Positions 32,441-42,856 of a DNA stretch of 64,000 nt are shown here, one piece after another. The stretch is from assembly GCF_002920575.1 (NCBI RefSeq), contig NZ_PQSQ01000010.1, positions 62,001 to 126,000 of the forward strand, given 5' to 3'. This DNA comes from Streptomyces sp. Ru73 (GTDB lineage Bacteria; Actinomycetota; Actinomycetes; Streptomycetales; Streptomycetaceae). Every line of letters starts with the position of its first letter. The first letter of the stretch is position 1. The translations under genes and the position numbers were made by a program. The notes beneath the pieces were generated by a model that saw nothing but the letters and a program-made list of their open reading frames with translations, was not told the DNA's origin and did no database searches.

Positions 32441-34138
32441 GTGGCGTCGGACGCGGAGTCCTTCGAGGACCGCAAACCACAGACGGACGAGGCGCGGAGC
32501 GCGTTCACTCCGCCGCTCGGCGTGCCCTACCCCCCACTCCCCGATGACGAGCACCCCACCTCGGAGTTCACCGTCCCCGAGGGGATGCGGACCGAGGCGC
32601 CGGCCGAGCCGGAGGGCTCGGCGTTCGCACCGCCGGGCAGCGGTGCGGCCGGCGGTGGCGGCGAGTCCACCACCACGGGCACCCACCAGCTCCCCACCAC
32701 GCCCGCCGGCTGGCCCGCCTTCACCCCGCCCCAGGGCATACCGGTCATCAGCCTGACCAAGGACGTCCCGTGGCAGGACCGGATGCGCACGATGCTGCGG
32801 ATGCCGGTCACCGAACGCCCGGCCCCGGAGCGGATCGAGCGCGCCGACGAGTCGGGCCCGGCCGTGCCTCGCGTGCTCGACCTGACGCTCCGTATCGGCG
32901 AGATCCTGCTCGCGGGCGGCGAGGGGGCCGAGGACGTCGAGGCCGCGATGTTCGGCGTGGCGCACGCGTACGGTCTGGAGCGTGTCGAGCCGACGGTGAC
33001 CTTCACGCTGCTGTCGATCTCGCACCAGCCGTCGCTGGTGGACGACCCGGTCACGGCGAGCCGCACGGTCCGCCGGCGCGGCGTGGACTACACCCGGCTG
33101 TCCGCGGTCTTCCGGCTCGTCGACGACATCACCTCCGAAGGCATCACGCTGGAGGAGGCGTACCGCGGCCTCGCCGAGATCCGGCGCAACCGCCACCCGT
33201 ACCCCAGCTGGGCCCTGACCGTGGCGTCGGGCCTGCTGTCCGGCGCGGCGAGCATGCTGGTCGGCGGCGGGGTGACGGTGTTCTTCGCGGCCGCCATAGG
33301 GTCGATGCTCGGCGACCGGCTGGCCTGGCTGGCGTCCGGGCGCGGGCTGCCGGAGTTCTACCAGTTCGTGGCGGCGGCGATGCCGCCGGCCGCGATGGGC
33401 GTGGCGCTGAGCATGGCCGACATCGGCGTGCCGGCGTCCGCGGTCATCACCGGTGGCCTCTTCGCGCTGATCCCGGGACGGGCCCTGGTCTCGGGCGTGC
33501 AGGACGGCCTGACGGGTTACTACATCACCGCCGCGGCCCGTCTGCTGGAAGTCGGCTACCTGATCGTCGGCATCGTCATCGGCGTGCTCGGCGTGCTGTA
33601 CATCGGTGTCCAGGTCAGCGCCCGCACGCTCAATCCCGAACAGGCGCTGGGCACGTACGACGAGCCGGTGCCGCAGACCATCGCGGCGCTGCTGCTGGCG
33701 CTGGCCTTCTGTGTGCTGCTCCAGCAGGAACGTCACACCGTGCTGTTCGCGACCTTCAACGGCGGCGTGGCCTGGGTGGTGTACGGCGTCCTGGTGCACG
33801 CCAAGGTCCACCCGGTGGTCGCCACCGTGGTCGCGGCGGGCCTGGTCGGCCTCTTCGGCCAGCTGCTGTCCCGGTACCGCTACGCCTCGGCGCTGCCGTA
33901 CGTCACGGCCGCCATCGGCCCGCTGCTGCCCGGTAGCGCGACGTACTTCGCGCTGCTCAACTTCGCGCAGGGCCATCTGGACCCCGGCATCTCCTCGCTC
34001 ATCAAGGCGGTCTCGCTGGCCCTGGCCATCGCGGTCGGGGTGAACCTCGGTGCCGAGGTGGCCCGCCTCTTCATCAAGGCCCCGAGCGGCGAGGAAGCGG
34101 CCACCCGCCGCGCAGCGAAGCGCACCCGCGGCTTCTGA
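32441..34138 (+). CDS. Threonine/serine exporter, ThrE family (565 aa)
   Basis: GTG 32441 follows GAGGAG. A long, Pro/Glu-rich cytoplasmic N-terminus of about 140 residues is followed by the DUF1212 domain (LDLTLRIGEILLAGGEGAEDVEAAMFGVAHAYGL) and about ten membrane segments, including the ThrE_2 half (LLALAFCVLLQQERHTVLFATFNGGVAWVVYG, PYVTAAIGPLLPGSATYFALLNFAQG). It is the actinobacterial fused form, with both halves in one chain. It would export threonine, serine or related small metabolites. It ends before a bidirectional terminator. Confidence 0.92.
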   Translation: MASDAESFEDRKPQTDEARSAFTPPLGVPYPPLPDDEHPTSEFTVPEGMRTEAPAEPEGSAFAPPGSGAAGGGGESTTTGTHQLPTTPAGWPAFTPPQGIPVISLTKDVPWQDRMRTMLRMPVTERPAPERIERADESGPAVPRVLDLTLRIGEILLAGGEGAEDVEAAMFGVAHAYGLERVEPTVTFTLLSISHQPSLVDDPVTASRTVRRRGVDYTRLSAVFRLVDDITSEGITLEEAYRGLAEIRRNRHPYPSWALTVASGLLSGAASMLVGGGVTVFFAAAIGSMLGDRLAWLASGRGLPEFYQFVAAAMPPAAMGVALSMADIGVPASAVITGGLFALIPGRALVSGVQDGLTGYYITAAARLLEVGYLIVGIVIGVLGVLYIGVQVSARTLNPEQALGTYDEPVPQTIAALLLALAFCVLLQQERHTVLFATFNGGVAWVVYGVLVHAKVHPVVATVVAAGLVGLFGQLLSRYRYASALPYVTAAIGPLLPGSATYFALLNFAQGHLDPGISSLIKAVSLALAIAVGVNLGAEVARLFIKAPSGEEAATRRAAKRTRGF

Positions 34139-34209
34139 CGCAGCCGGAATCAAGCCGGTCCTGGGGGCACCTCCCGGTGGTGGCCGGGGAGCCTCAGGAC
34201 ATCCTGTAC

Positions 34210-34247
34210 ACCGATGGGCGGGCACCCGCGGGTGCCCGCCCATCGGT
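34210..34247. terminator. Bidirectional terminator between ThrE and ppa
   Basis: This is a perfect 38-nt palindrome whose arms start with ACCGATGGGCGGGCACCC. It lies midway between the convergent 3' ends of the exporter and the pyrophosphatase gene. Confidence 0.82.
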
Positions 34248-34304
34248 ACTGCCCGCCAGCAGCCCGGTTCCGGTCGGAAAACCGAGCCGAACAGGCTCAG
34301 TGGC

Positions 34305-34799
34305 TCAGTGCTTGCCGCCCTGCGCCTCCAGGCGCTTGAACGAGGCCTCGATCTCGGCCTCGGCCTCGCTGCGGCCGACCCAGTTGGCGCCCTCGACGGA
34401 CTTGCCGGGCTCCAGGTCCTTGTAGACCTCGAAGAAGTGCTGGATCTCCAGGCGGTCGAACTCCGACACGTGGTGGATGTCGCGCAGGTGCTCCACGCGC
34501 GGGTCGCTCGCCGGGACGCACAGCAGCTTGTCGTCGCCGCCGGCCTCGTCCGTCATGCGGAACATGCCGATGGCGCGGCACTTGATGAGGCAACCCGGGA
34601 AGGTCGGCTCGTCCAGGATGACCAGCGCGTCCAGCGGGTCGCCGTCCTCGCCGAGGGTGTTCTCGACGAAGCCGTAGTCCGCCGGGTAGCTGGTCGAGGT
34701 GAAGAGTCGACGGTCCAGGCGGATCCGACCGGTCTCGTGGTCCACCTCGTACTTGTTCCGCGAACCCTTCGGGATCTCGATGGTGACGTCGAACTCCAC
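34305..34799 (-). CDS. ppa: Inorganic pyrophosphatase (164 aa)
   Basis: GTG 34799 follows GGAGGAG with 6-nt spacing and gives [33 protein letters not shown], the normal N-terminus of family I enzymes. Active-site residues are present: [22 protein letters not shown] with the metal aspartates, and the DxxD-K region in GEDGDPLD. It hydrolyses PPi from biosynthesis in the cytoplasm. It is monocistronic and divergent from the dac gene (34887). Confidence 0.96.
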   Translation of the reverse strand: MEFDVTIEIPKGSRNKYEVDHETGRIRLDRRLFTSTSYPADYGFVENTLGEDGDPLDALVILDEPTFPGCLIKCRAIGMFRMTDEAGGDDKLLCVPASDPRVEHLRDIHHVSEFDRLEIQHFFEVYKDLEPGKSVEGANWVGRSEAEAEIEASFKRLEAQGGKH

Positions 34800-34886
34800 G
34801 GGTGGCTCCTCCATGATCAACACATACGTCTGGTGATTAAGTGTCCCCCACGCAGGTGTGTGGTGGCGAAAGGGGCTGGGTCCAAA

Positions 34887-36485
34887 GTGCCTGAGACCAG
34901 GTCGTGGCAGGTCAGGTGGGTCGGCCGGTGCCGGTCCTGCATACGGGCGACAGCCGGCGTGGGCCGGGGCGCCGCACAGTTCGCCGCCGACGAGTGGTAC
35001 TTCGCGCGCAAGTGGTGGCGGCAGACTCCTGTCCAGCGGAAACGCACGTGGCAGGTGACGGCGGGGTCCGCCGTCGCCGGTCTCGCGGTGGCGGCCGGAG
35101 CGGTGGCTGCGGCCGGTCCGTGGGACTCCGGCCAGCGTACGGCCGAACGGGCCCGCGCCGCCCGTTGGGACGGCAGGGGTGGCGAGCGTCACGGCGACGG
35201 ACCCGCGGCACCCGGCGCCGCACCCGTCCTGGCGGCCCTGGGCGCCCCCGTGAAGGGCGGCGGGGACGGCGCGCCGCCGCCCACCGGCGACGGCCTCGCC
35301 GACGCCCTGGCGCCCCTCCTGAAGGCTCCGGCGCTGGGCCCCGTGCGCACCGCCTCGGTCGTGGACGTCGCCACCGGCCGCGAGGTCTTCGCCAGCCGTC
35401 CGGCCCGGCCCGCCACCCCCGCCTCCACGATCAAGCTGGGCACCGCCGTGGCCGCCCTCACCGCCCTCGGGCCCGACCACCGCTTCACCACGAAGGCCGT
35501 GCAGGACGGCCGCACGAAGGACGGCACCCCGAGGGTCGTCCTGGTCGGCGGCGGCGACCCCACCCTGACCGCGCGTACGCCCGGGCGGGGCACGCCGGCC
35601 GCGCAGCGCCCCGCGGCCCTCGGCGACCTCGCCGCCGACACCGCACGCGCCCTGAAGAAGCACGGCACGAAGAAGGTCACGCTCCGTTACGACGACTCGC
35701 TGTACGAGGGAGCGGCGCTGCACCCGATCGGCCCCAACGAGAACCTCGCGCCCGTCACCGCGCTCACCGCCGACGAGGCCCGCCTGGACCGCAGCGACCA
35801 CGGCCCCGCGCCCCGCGCCACCGACCCGTCCGCCGAGGCCGCCCGCGCCTTCGCCGACGACCTGCGGGCCCACGGCATCCAGGTGACCGGGCGGACTTCG
35901 GACGCCGAGGCCCGCCGCACCGCCACCCGGCTGGCCGCGGCGCCCTCCCTGCCGCTCTCCTCCATCGTCGAGCGCATGCTCACGCACAGCGACAACGACA
36001 TCGCCGAGCAGCTGGCCCGCCAGACCGCCGTGGCCACCGGGCAGCCCACCACCTTCAGGGGCGGCGGCCGCGCCGTGCAGCGCACCCTCGGGCAGCTCCG
36101 CGTCCCCGTGGCGAAGACCGTCTTCGCCGACGGCAGCGGCCTGGACCGCGACGACCGGGTCTCGGCCCGCCTCCTCTCCCGTGTGCTGCTGCTCGCCGCC
36201 GCACCGGACCACCCGGAGCTGCGCCCGGTCCTCACCGGCCTCCCCGTGGCCGGTTTCACCGGCACCCTGGAGGCCCGGTACGCCGACGAGGCCGCGGGCG
36301 CCGGGGCCGTACGCGCCAAGACCGGCACGCTCACCGGGGTCAACACGCTCGCCGGCACCGTCGTCGACGCCGACGGCCGGCTGCTGACCTTCGCCTTCAT
36401 GACCAATGGCGCGGGCGACGGGAGCGCGGCCCAGCAGTCCCTGGACCGGCTCGCCTCGGCGGTGGCCAACTGCGGCTGCCGGTGA
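34887..36485 (+). CDS. dacB: D-alanyl-D-alanine carboxypeptidase/endopeptidase, PBP4 (S13) type (532 aa)
   Basis: GTG 34887 is my choice; the ribosome site AGGGG is rather distant. An N-terminal cytoplasmic part rich in Arg/Trp precedes a membrane anchor ([21 protein letters not shown]). The class C penicillin-binding motifs are all present: S180-x-x-K183 in ASTIK, S368-x-N370 in [10 protein letters not shown], and K478TG in [10 protein letters not shown]. The enzyme trims or cuts cross-links of peptidoglycan outside the membrane. It is divergent from ppa and followed by a zinc protease gene. Confidence 0.93.
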   Translation: MPETRSWQVRWVGRCRSCIRATAGVGRGAAQFAADEWYFARKWWRQTPVQRKRTWQVTAGSAVAGLAVAAGAVAAAGPWDSGQRTAERARAARWDGRGGERHGDGPAAPGAAPVLAALGAPVKGGGDGAPPPTGDGLADALAPLLKAPALGPVRTASVVDVATGREVFASRPARPATPASTIKLGTAVAALTALGPDHRFTTKAVQDGRTKDGTPRVVLVGGGDPTLTARTPGRGTPAAQRPAALGDLAADTARALKKHGTKKVTLRYDDSLYEGAALHPIGPNENLAPVTALTADEARLDRSDHGPAPRATDPSAEAARAFADDLRAHGIQVTGRTSDAEARRTATRLAAAPSLPLSSIVERMLTHSDNDIAEQLARQTAVATGQPTTFRGGGRAVQRTLGQLRVPVAKTVFADGSGLDRDDRVSARLLSRVLLLAAAPDHPELRPVLTGLPVAGFTGTLEARYADEAAGAGAVRAKTGTLTGVNTLAGTVVDADGRLLTFAFMTNGAGDGSAAQQSLDRLASAVANCGCR

Positions 36486-36573
36486 CCGCCGCGCGTCCGG
36501 CTGGGGCGGCCGGGTACGGCCGAGCGCCGCGAATCGGCTACCCCCTGCCCGGGCACACCCGTACCGTGAAGTC

Positions 36574-37719
36574 ATGACGAGCATCGGTGGTGCCGAGATG
36601 GTCGACTGGAATCTCGCGGTGACGACCGCTTCCCGCTTCGTACGGCCAGGCCCTGAGGTGAGCCGCGACGAGGCCCGCGCGGTCGTCGCCGAGCTGCGCC
36701 GGCACGCCAGGGCCGCCGAGGAGCACGTGCGTGCCTTCACCCGCATGACGCCGCCCGGGAGCGAGGGTGCGGCGGCGTACGACACGCCCGTACTGGTGGT
36801 GGACCGGCCCGGCTGGATCCGCGCCAACGTGGCGGGCTTCCGCGCCGTTCTGAAGCCGCTGCTGGAGAAGATGCAGGAGCGCCGCTCCTCGATCCCCGGC
36901 GGCTCGGTGATGGGTGCGGTCGGCGGCAAGGTGACCGGCGTCGAGCTGGGCATGCTGCTGTCGTTCCTGGCCTCGCGCGTGCTCGGCCAGTACGAGACGT
37001 TCGCGCCGCCCACCCGTGACCTGCCGGCGGGCGCCAAGGGCGGCCGGCTGCTGCTCGTCGCGCCGAACATCGTCCACGTCGAGCGCGAGCTGGAGGTGGC
37101 GCCGCACGACTTCCGGCTGTGGGTCTGCCTGCACGAGGAGACGCACCGTACGCAGTTCACCGCGGTGCCCTGGCTGCGCGACCACATCGAGGGCGAGGTG
37201 CAGGCGTTCCTCGCCGAGACCGAGATCGACCCGGGCACGCTCCTGGAGCGGCTGCGCGAGGCCGCCCAGTCGCTCGTGGGCGCCAGGCCCGAGGGCGAGG
37301 CGGGGGAGGACGGCGGCCGCAGCATCGTCGACCTCGTGCAGACCAGGGCGCAGCGCGAGATCCTCGGCCGGCTGACCGCCGTGATGTCCCTGCTCGAGGG
37401 GCACGCCGACTACGTCATGGACGGTGTGGGCCCCCAGGTCGTGCCGTCGGTGACCGAGATCCGGGAGAAGTTCCAGCAGCGCCGGGCGAGCGGTGCGGGG
37501 CGGCTGGACCAGGCGCTGCGCAAGCTGCTGGGCCTGGACGCCAAGCTGCGCCAGTACCGGGACGGCGAGCGCTTCGTACGGGCCGTCGTCGACGAGGTCG
37601 GCATGGACGGCTTCAACCGCGTATGGACCTCGCCGAACACCCTCCCGACCAAGCAGGAGATCGCCAAACCGGCGGACTGGGTCGCGCGGGTGCACCGCAA
37701 GACGGACGGTGCGCCCTAG
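36574..37719 (+). CDS. Zinc-dependent metalloprotease-like protein (381 aa)
   Basis: ATG 36574 lies 6 bases after TACCGT (36562-36567), a good actinobacterial -10, so the transcript is probably leaderless. The conserved core is [18 protein letters not shown], with the HEExH zinc motif H187-E188-H191. It also has [13 protein letters not shown], and [18 protein letters not shown] carrying the further zinc ligand region. The family (DUF2342, zincin-like) is actinobacterial, and members sit beside tilS-hpt-ftsH, as here. The cellular substrate is unknown to me. Confidence 0.9.
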   Translation: MTSIGGAEMVDWNLAVTTASRFVRPGPEVSRDEARAVVAELRRHARAAEEHVRAFTRMTPPGSEGAAAYDTPVLVVDRPGWIRANVAGFRAVLKPLLEKMQERRSSIPGGSVMGAVGGKVTGVELGMLLSFLASRVLGQYETFAPPTRDLPAGAKGGRLLLVAPNIVHVERELEVAPHDFRLWVCLHEETHRTQFTAVPWLRDHIEGEVQAFLAETEIDPGTLLERLREAAQSLVGARPEGEAGEDGGRSIVDLVQTRAQREILGRLTAVMSLLEGHADYVMDGVGPQVVPSVTEIREKFQQRRASGAGRLDQALRKLLGLDAKLRQYRDGERFVRAVVDEVGMDGFNRVWTSPNTLPTKQEIAKPADWVARVHRKTDGAP

Positions 37720-37863
37720 GCATACGGACCGGCGTGACCGCGCCCTGGGACGAAAGAACGCCCCCTCAATCACCCTTCTGAGGGACCGTGGCTCGGGGAG
37801 AGGCGTGCAATGCTCGGGTAACCGCTCGTCTCTGTCACCATCGAGACACTCTGAGTGACAGCC

Positions 37864-37890
37864 CCGGGGGTCGCCCGGCGCGACCCCCGG
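37864..37890. terminator. Hairpin between protease and tilS
   Basis: CCGGGGGTCGC (37864-37874) pairs with GCGACCCCCGG (37880-37890) around a 5-nt loop. It lies 145 bases after the protease stop and 87 bases before the tilS start, so it may be the terminator of the first or part of a tilS leader. Confidence 0.55.
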
Positions 37891-37976
37891 CGCCCGCACC
37901 CCGAGATGCTCCGGTGGACCGGACGGCACGCGCCGCCCGGCCCGAGGCTCCCCCAGCTGAACGATTGGAAACGGAC

Positions 37977-38990
37977 ATGGGTCCCCATCCAGCGGTCGCC
38001 GCGATACGCCTGGCGGTCCGCCGCGTACTCCACGACGTCCTGACGTCCCACAGCCGGCGGTCCGGCCCCGATGCGCCGCCTCCCCTGGTGCTCGCCGCCT
38101 GTTCGGGCGGCGCCGATTCCATGGCGCTCGCCTCCGCGCTCGCCTTCGAAGCCCCGCGCCTCGGCGTCCGTGCCGGCGGCATCACGGTCGACCACGGCCT
38201 CCAGCCCGGCTCCGACACCCGTGCGGCGGAGGTCGTCCTCCGGATGCAGGCGCTCCGGCTGGACCCGGCCGAGGCCGTCGCCGTCGAGGTCGGCCGGGAC
38301 GGCGGCCCCGAAGCGGCCGCCCGCGACGCCCGGTACGCGGCCCTGGACGACGCCGCCCGGCGGCACGGCGCGGACGCCGTCCTCCTCGGCCACACCCGTG
38401 ACGACCAGGCCGAAACCGTCCTCCTCGGCCTCGCGCGCGGCTCCGGTACCCGCTCGCTGTCCGGCATGGCCGCCGTCTCCGGCACCGACGGCCGCTACCG
38501 CCGCCCCTTCCTGGGGATCGACCGGCAGACCGCCCGCAAGGCCTGCCTGATCCAGTCGCTGCCCGTGTGGGACGACCCGCACAACACCGACCCCTCCTTC
38601 ACCCGCTCGCGCCTCCGCCACGAGGGCCTGCCCGCCCTGGAGAAGGCCCTCGGCAAGGGCGTCGTCGAAGCCCTCGCCCGGACGGCCCAGCTCTCCCGCG
38701 ACGATGCCGACGCGCTGGACTCCTGGGCCGTCGAGGCCGAGAGAGGTGTGGCCGACGCCACCGGCGCGCTGGACGTCGCCGCGCTCTACGCGCTGCCCGC
38801 CGCCGTCCGCCGCCGAGTGCTCCGCCGCGCCCTCTTGCGCGCCGGTTCACCTGCTGGTTCGCTCTTCGCCCGGCACATCGAGGAGGTCGACCGGCTGATC
38901 ACCGCCTGGCGCGGCCAGGGAGCCATCGACCTGCCCGGGCTGGTGGGTGTGCGACGGCAGGGTGGCAAACTGGTCATCCGGCAGGGCTGA
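37977..38990 (+). CDS. tilS: tRNA(Ile)-lysidine synthase (337 aa)
   Basis: ATG 37977 gives [18 protein letters not shown]. The PP-loop ATP site is [12 protein letters not shown] (S43-S48), followed by [30 protein letters not shown] and [15 protein letters not shown]...[26 protein letters not shown], all typical TilS. It is the short form without the extra C-terminal domain of E. coli TilS. It converts cytidine 34 of tRNA-Ile(CAT) to lysidine so that AUA codons are read correctly. It is followed within 100 bases by hpt. Confidence 0.95.
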   Translation: MGPHPAVAAIRLAVRRVLHDVLTSHSRRSGPDAPPPLVLAACSGGADSMALASALAFEAPRLGVRAGGITVDHGLQPGSDTRAAEVVLRMQALRLDPAEAVAVEVGRDGGPEAAARDARYAALDDAARRHGADAVLLGHTRDDQAETVLLGLARGSGTRSLSGMAAVSGTDGRYRRPFLGIDRQTARKACLIQSLPVWDDPHNTDPSFTRSRLRHEGLPALEKALGKGVVEALARTAQLSRDDADALDSWAVEAERGVADATGALDVAALYALPAAVRRRVLRRALLRAGSPAGSLFARHIEEVDRLITAWRGQGAIDLPGLVGVRRQGGKLVIRQG

Positions 38991-39052
38991 GCCGCGCGGG
39001 GTCGCCCGGCCGGACGAGTCTCATGACACCGAACCGAGCGAGAGTGGCACGG

Positions 39053-39607
39053 GTGGACGACAAGGACATGGGTTCCGACCTTCAGTCGGTGCTCATCACC
39101 AAAGAAGAGATCGACGCGAAGCTGGCCGAGCTGGCCGCGAAGATCGACGCGGAGTACGCGGGCAAGGAGCTGCTCATCGTCGGCGTCCTGAAGGGCGCCG
39201 TGATGGTGATGGCGGACCTGGCGCGTGCGCTGTCCACCCCCGTCACGATGGACTGGATGGCCGTGTCGTCGTACGGCGCGGGCACCCAGTCCTCGGGTGT
39301 GGTCCGGATCCTCAAGGACCTGGACACCGACATCAAGGGCAAGCACGTCCTGATCGTCGAGGACATCATCGACTCCGGTCTCACGCTGTCCTGGCTGCTG
39401 TCGAACCTGGGCTCGCGCGAGCCGGCCTCGCTGGAGGTCTGCACCCTTCTGCGCAAGCCGGAGGCGGCCAAGGTGGACATCGACGTGAAGTGGATCGGCT
39501 TCGACATCCCCAACGAATTCGTGGTGGGTTACGGCCTGGACTTCGCCGAGAAGTACCGCAACCTGCCCTTCGTGGGCACGCTCGCGCCGCACGTCTACGG
39601 CGGCTGA
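39053..39607 (+). CDS. hpt: Hypoxanthine phosphoribosyltransferase (184 aa)
   Basis: GTG 39053 is my choice; GTG 39044 and ATG 39023 are also in frame. It has a typical type I PRTase: [19 protein letters not shown], the flexible loop [15 protein letters not shown], the PRPP loop [17 protein letters not shown], and [31 protein letters not shown]. It salvages hypoxanthine and guanine to IMP and GMP with PRPP. It lies between tilS and ftsH, the order conserved in many Gram-positive bacteria. Confidence 0.95.
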   Translation: MDDKDMGSDLQSVLITKEEIDAKLAELAAKIDAEYAGKELLIVGVLKGAVMVMADLARALSTPVTMDWMAVSSYGAGTQSSGVVRILKDLDTDIKGKHVLIVEDIIDSGLTLSWLLSNLGSREPASLEVCTLLRKPEAAKVDIDVKWIGFDIPNEFVVGYGLDFAEKYRNLPFVGTLAPHVYGG

Positions 39608-39655
39608 CGCCTCGTCGGCAGCGTCGGAAAGGGCCCGGAAAGCCCCTCGCGACGG

Positions 39656-39686
39656 ACGGCGGGAACCCTTGGCGGTCTCCCGCCGT
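39656..39686 (+). terminator. Possible terminator between hpt and ftsH
   Basis: ACGGCGGGA (39656-39664) pairs with TCCCGCCGT (39678-39686) around a 13-nt loop, which suggests that ftsH has its own promoter in 39690-39876. Confidence 0.5.
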
Positions 39687-39876
39687 TGGAGCAGGGAGGG
39701 CGGAATCCAGCTCGCATTGTTCACCACGGGCAGCGGCGTCGGGTGACAATGCTGGGGTACCGTCCGAAGGTCAGTCTTTTTCGGGCCAGTAATACACCGT
39801 ACGCACGACCAGACCTCCCCGAGGGCTGGAGTGCCTCACTGTGGCAGGAGGGACGGGGCCTCAAGGCTCCGTATGG

Positions 39877-41892
39877 ATGGACGTGAAGCGATACTTCCGT
39901 GGGCCGGTCATGTGGATCGTGCTGGCCGTCCTCGCCGTGGTCGTGTTGATGCAGGTCGTCAGTTCGTCCGGCGGCTACAAGACGGTGGACACCGGTCAGG
40001 TCGTCAAGGCGATCACGGACAACAAGGTCAAGTCCGCCGAGCTGACCACCGGCGACGAAATGAAGATCAAGGTCGAGCTCTCCGGCAACAACAAGGTCGA
40101 GGGTTCCGACAAGATCCAGTCGAGCTACATCGGCGACCAGGGCGTCGAGCTCGCCAAGACCCTGCAGGCCAAGTACCAGACGGGCGACATCAAGGACGGG
40201 TACACCGTCTCGCCGCAGAAGCAGAGCCCCTTCGTGGGCATGCTGCTCTCGCTGCTGCCGTTCGTGCTGATCGTCGTCGTCTTCCTGTTCCTGATGAATC
40301 AGATGCAGGGCGGCGGCTCCCGGGTCATGAACTTCGGCAAGTCCAAGGCGAAGCTCATCACCAAGGACACCCCGAAGACGACGTTCTCCGACGTCGCCGG
40401 GTCGGACGAGGCCGTCGAGGAGCTCCATGAGATCAAGGAGTTCCTGCAGGAGCCGGCGAAGTTCCAGGCCGTCGGCGCCAAGATCCCCAAGGGTGTGCTG
40501 CTGTACGGCCCGCCCGGTACGGGCAAGACGCTGCTCGCGCGTGCCGTCGCGGGCGAGGCGGGCGTGCCCTTCTACTCGATCTCCGGCTCCGACTTCGTCG
40601 AGATGTTCGTGGGTGTCGGCGCCTCGCGTGTCCGTGACCTCTTCGAGCAGGCCAAGGCGAACGCCCCGGCGATCGTCTTCGTCGACGAGATCGACGCCGT
40701 CGGCCGGCACCGCGGTGCGGGCCTGGGCGGTGGCCACGACGAGCGCGAGCAGACGCTGAACCAGCTGCTCGTCGAGATGGACGGCTTCGACGTGAAGGGC
40801 GGCGTCATCCTGATCGCCGCCACGAACCGGCCCGACATCCTGGACCCGGCGCTGCTGCGTCCGGGCCGCTTCGACCGGCAGATCGCCGTCGACCGCCCCG
40901 ACATGCAGGGCCGGCTGGAGATCCTCAAGGTCCACCAGAAGGGCAAGCCGGTCGCGCCCGACGTCGACCTCAGCGCTGTGGCCCGCCGTACGCCCGGCTT
41001 CACCGGCGCGGACCTGAGCAACGTCCTCAACGAGGCCGCGCTGCTCACCGCCCGCAGCGACAAGAAGCTGATCGACAACCACATGCTGGACGAGGCGATC
41101 GACCGCGTCGTGGCGGGCCCGCAGAAGCGGACCCGGATCATGTCGGACAAGGAAAAGAAGATCACCGCGTACCACGAGGGCGGCCACGCCCTGGTCGCGG
41201 CGGCCTCGCCGAACTCCGACCCGGTTCACAAGATCACGATCCTGTCCCGCGGCCGTGCGCTCGGTTACACCATGGTGCTGCCGGACGAGGACAAGTACTC
41301 CACCACGCGCAACGAGATGCTCGACCAGCTGGCATACATGCTGGGCGGCCGCGCGGCGGAGGAGCTGGTCTTCCACGACCCGACGACGGGCGCGGCGAAC
41401 GACATCGAGAAGGCGACCGCCACGGCCCGCGCGATGGTCACGCAGTACGGCATGACCGAGCGGCTCGGCGCGATCAAGTTCGGCTCCGACAACTCCGAGC
41501 CCTTCCTGGGCCGCGAGATGTCCCACCAGCGCGACTACTCCGAAGAGGTCGCCGCACTGGTGGACGAGGAGGTCAAGAAGCTGATCGAGACCGCGCACAA
41601 CGAGGCGTGGGAGATCCTCGTCGAGAACCGCGACGTGCTCGACAACCTCGTCCTGGCCCTCCTGGAGAAGGAGACCCTGGGCAAGGAGGAGATCGCCGAG
41701 ATCTTCAAGCACATCGTGAAGCGCCCGTCCCGCCCCGCGTGGACCGGCTCCTCGCGGCGTACGCCCTCCACCCGCCCCCCGGTGCTCGCACCGAAGGAGC
41801 TGGCGGCGGCCAACGGCGCGACGAGCGTGACGCCGACCGTCTCGACGGAGAAGGTCGAGCACCCGGAGGACTCCGGCAGCAGCGAGAGCTGA
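39877..41892 (+). CDS. ftsH: ATP-dependent zinc metalloprotease FtsH (671 aa)
   Basis: The [16 protein letters not shown] start (ATG 39877) matches the conserved actinobacterial N-terminus, and GTG 39841 is less likely. The protein has a membrane segment, a periplasmic-facing domain, a second membrane segment ([21 protein letters not shown]), an AAA module with Walker A GPPGTGKT (about 211-218), [16 protein letters not shown] and the SRH, and the M41 protease with HEGGH at 433-437 and the third ligand Asp in a later helix. The C-terminus ([16 protein letters not shown]...) is disordered. It degrades misfolded membrane proteins and regulators. A strong terminator follows. Confidence 0.97.
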   Translation: MDVKRYFRGPVMWIVLAVLAVVVLMQVVSSSGGYKTVDTGQVVKAITDNKVKSAELTTGDEMKIKVELSGNNKVEGSDKIQSSYIGDQGVELAKTLQAKYQTGDIKDGYTVSPQKQSPFVGMLLSLLPFVLIVVVFLFLMNQMQGGGSRVMNFGKSKAKLITKDTPKTTFSDVAGSDEAVEELHEIKEFLQEPAKFQAVGAKIPKGVLLYGPPGTGKTLLARAVAGEAGVPFYSISGSDFVEMFVGVGASRVRDLFEQAKANAPAIVFVDEIDAVGRHRGAGLGGGHDEREQTLNQLLVEMDGFDVKGGVILIAATNRPDILDPALLRPGRFDRQIAVDRPDMQGRLEILKVHQKGKPVAPDVDLSAVARRTPGFTGADLSNVLNEAALLTARSDKKLIDNHMLDEAIDRVVAGPQKRTRIMSDKEKKITAYHEGGHALVAAASPNSDPVHKITILSRGRALGYTMVLPDEDKYSTTRNEMLDQLAYMLGGRAAEELVFHDPTTGAANDIEKATATARAMVTQYGMTERLGAIKFGSDNSEPFLGREMSHQRDYSEEVAALVDEEVKKLIETAHNEAWEILVENRDVLDNLVLALLEKETLGKEEIAEIFKHIVKRPSRPAWTGSSRRTPSTRPPVLAPKELAAANGATSVTPTVSTEKVEHPEDSGSSES

Positions 41893-41925
41893 TCCGGCCG
41901 CCGGCCACCACACCGGCCCCGGAAT

Positions 41926-41968
41926 GAATGCCGCGCCCCGCAGGTTTTAGCCTGGGGGCGCGGCATTC
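41926..41968 (+). terminator. Terminator between ftsH and folE
   Basis: GAATGCCGCGCCCC (41926-41939) pairs perfectly with GGGGCGCGGCATTC (41955-41968), with CAGG/CCTG pairing further in and TTTT in the loop. folE therefore needs its own promoter in the remaining 38 bases or relies on readthrough. Confidence 0.8.
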
Positions 41969-42006
41969 CGCGTTCGTAGCGGGGTGAAGAGGGAACGAGG
42001 CACCAG

Positions 42007-42612
42007 ATGACCGACCCGGTGACGCTGGACGGCGTGGGCAAGATCGGCGAATTCGACGAGAAGCGTGCCGAGAACGCCGTGCGCGAACTTCTGATCGCGG
42101 TCGGTGAGGACCCCGACCGCGAGGGCCTGCTGGAGACCCCGGCGCGGGTGGCGCGGGCGTACAAGGAGATCTTCGCGGGGCTGTGGCAGAAGCCGGAGGA
42201 TGTCCTCACCACGACCTTCGACCTCGGCCACGACGAGATGGTGCTGGTCAAGGACATCGAGGTGGTGTCCTCCTGTGAGCACCACCTGGTGCCGTTCGTG
42301 GGCGTCGCCCATGTGGGCTACATCCCGTCGTCCGACGGGAAGATCACCGGGCTGTCGAAGCTGGCCCGGCTGGTGGACGTCTACGCCCGCCGCCCCCAGG
42401 TCCAGGAGCGGCTGACCACTCAGATCGCGGACTCGCTGATGGCGATACTCGAGCCGCGCGGCGTGATCGTCGTGGTGGAGTGCGAGCACATGTGCATGAC
42501 GATGCGCGGGGTGCGGAAGCCGGGGGCGAAGACGACCACGTCGGCTGTGCGGGGGCAGCTGCGGGATGCGGCTACTCGCGCCGAGGCGATGAGTCTGATC
42601 CTGGCTCGGTAG
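42007..42612 (+). CDS. folE: GTP cyclohydrolase I (201 aa)
   Basis: The ATG follows GAGGCACC. Signatures are [44 protein letters not shown] (zinc ligands Cys and His) and [20 protein letters not shown] with the third ligand Cys. It converts GTP to 7,8-dihydroneopterin triphosphate, the first step of folate synthesis. folP, folB and folK lie 3.5-6.3 kb downstream, separated by an esterase on the other strand and an MprF-like gene. Confidence 0.97.
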   Translation: MTDPVTLDGVGKIGEFDEKRAENAVRELLIAVGEDPDREGLLETPARVARAYKEIFAGLWQKPEDVLTTTFDLGHDEMVLVKDIEVVSSCEHHLVPFVGVAHVGYIPSSDGKITGLSKLARLVDVYARRPQVQERLTTQIADSLMAILEPRGVIVVVECEHMCMTMRGVRKPGAKTTTSAVRGQLRDAATRAEAMSLILAR

Positions 42613-42749
42613 CGCTGCCGGGGGGCTTCGCCGTACGCCTCGCTGCCGCGGGGGCTTCGCCGTGCGGTGCCGGGTGCGGCGTCGTTTCGCCTGTGGCGGG
42701 CTTTGCCGCTGCGCGGGGCTTGATGGTGCGGGGCCGGGCCTCCGCGGTA

Positions 42750-42786
42750 GGGGGTCCGGACTGCTTCGCTTTACGTCCGGACCCCC
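42750..42786. terminator. Bidirectional terminator between folE and esterase
   Basis: GGGGGTCCGGAC (42750-42761) pairs with GTCCGGACCCCC (42775-42786) around a 13-nt loop. It lies between convergent genes; the preceding 42613-42749 shows several imperfect copies of GGGGCTTCGCCG but no gene. Confidence 0.72.
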
Positions 42787-42856
42787 CACCCGCTCCGGCC
42801 CGTCCCCTCCCGTCGGTGGTGGGTGGAAAAACGGGGGCTGAGCCGACTGGGTTGGT

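Noticed and set aside
32342..34243. Long minus-strand open frame opposite the ThrE exporter
   Set aside because: Composition is that of an antisense frame, and it would run across the convergent terminator at 34210.
39721..41913. Long minus-strand open frame opposite ftsH
   Set aside because: Shadow of ftsH; the product is a low-complexity Arg/Val/Asp/His-rich string without domain features.
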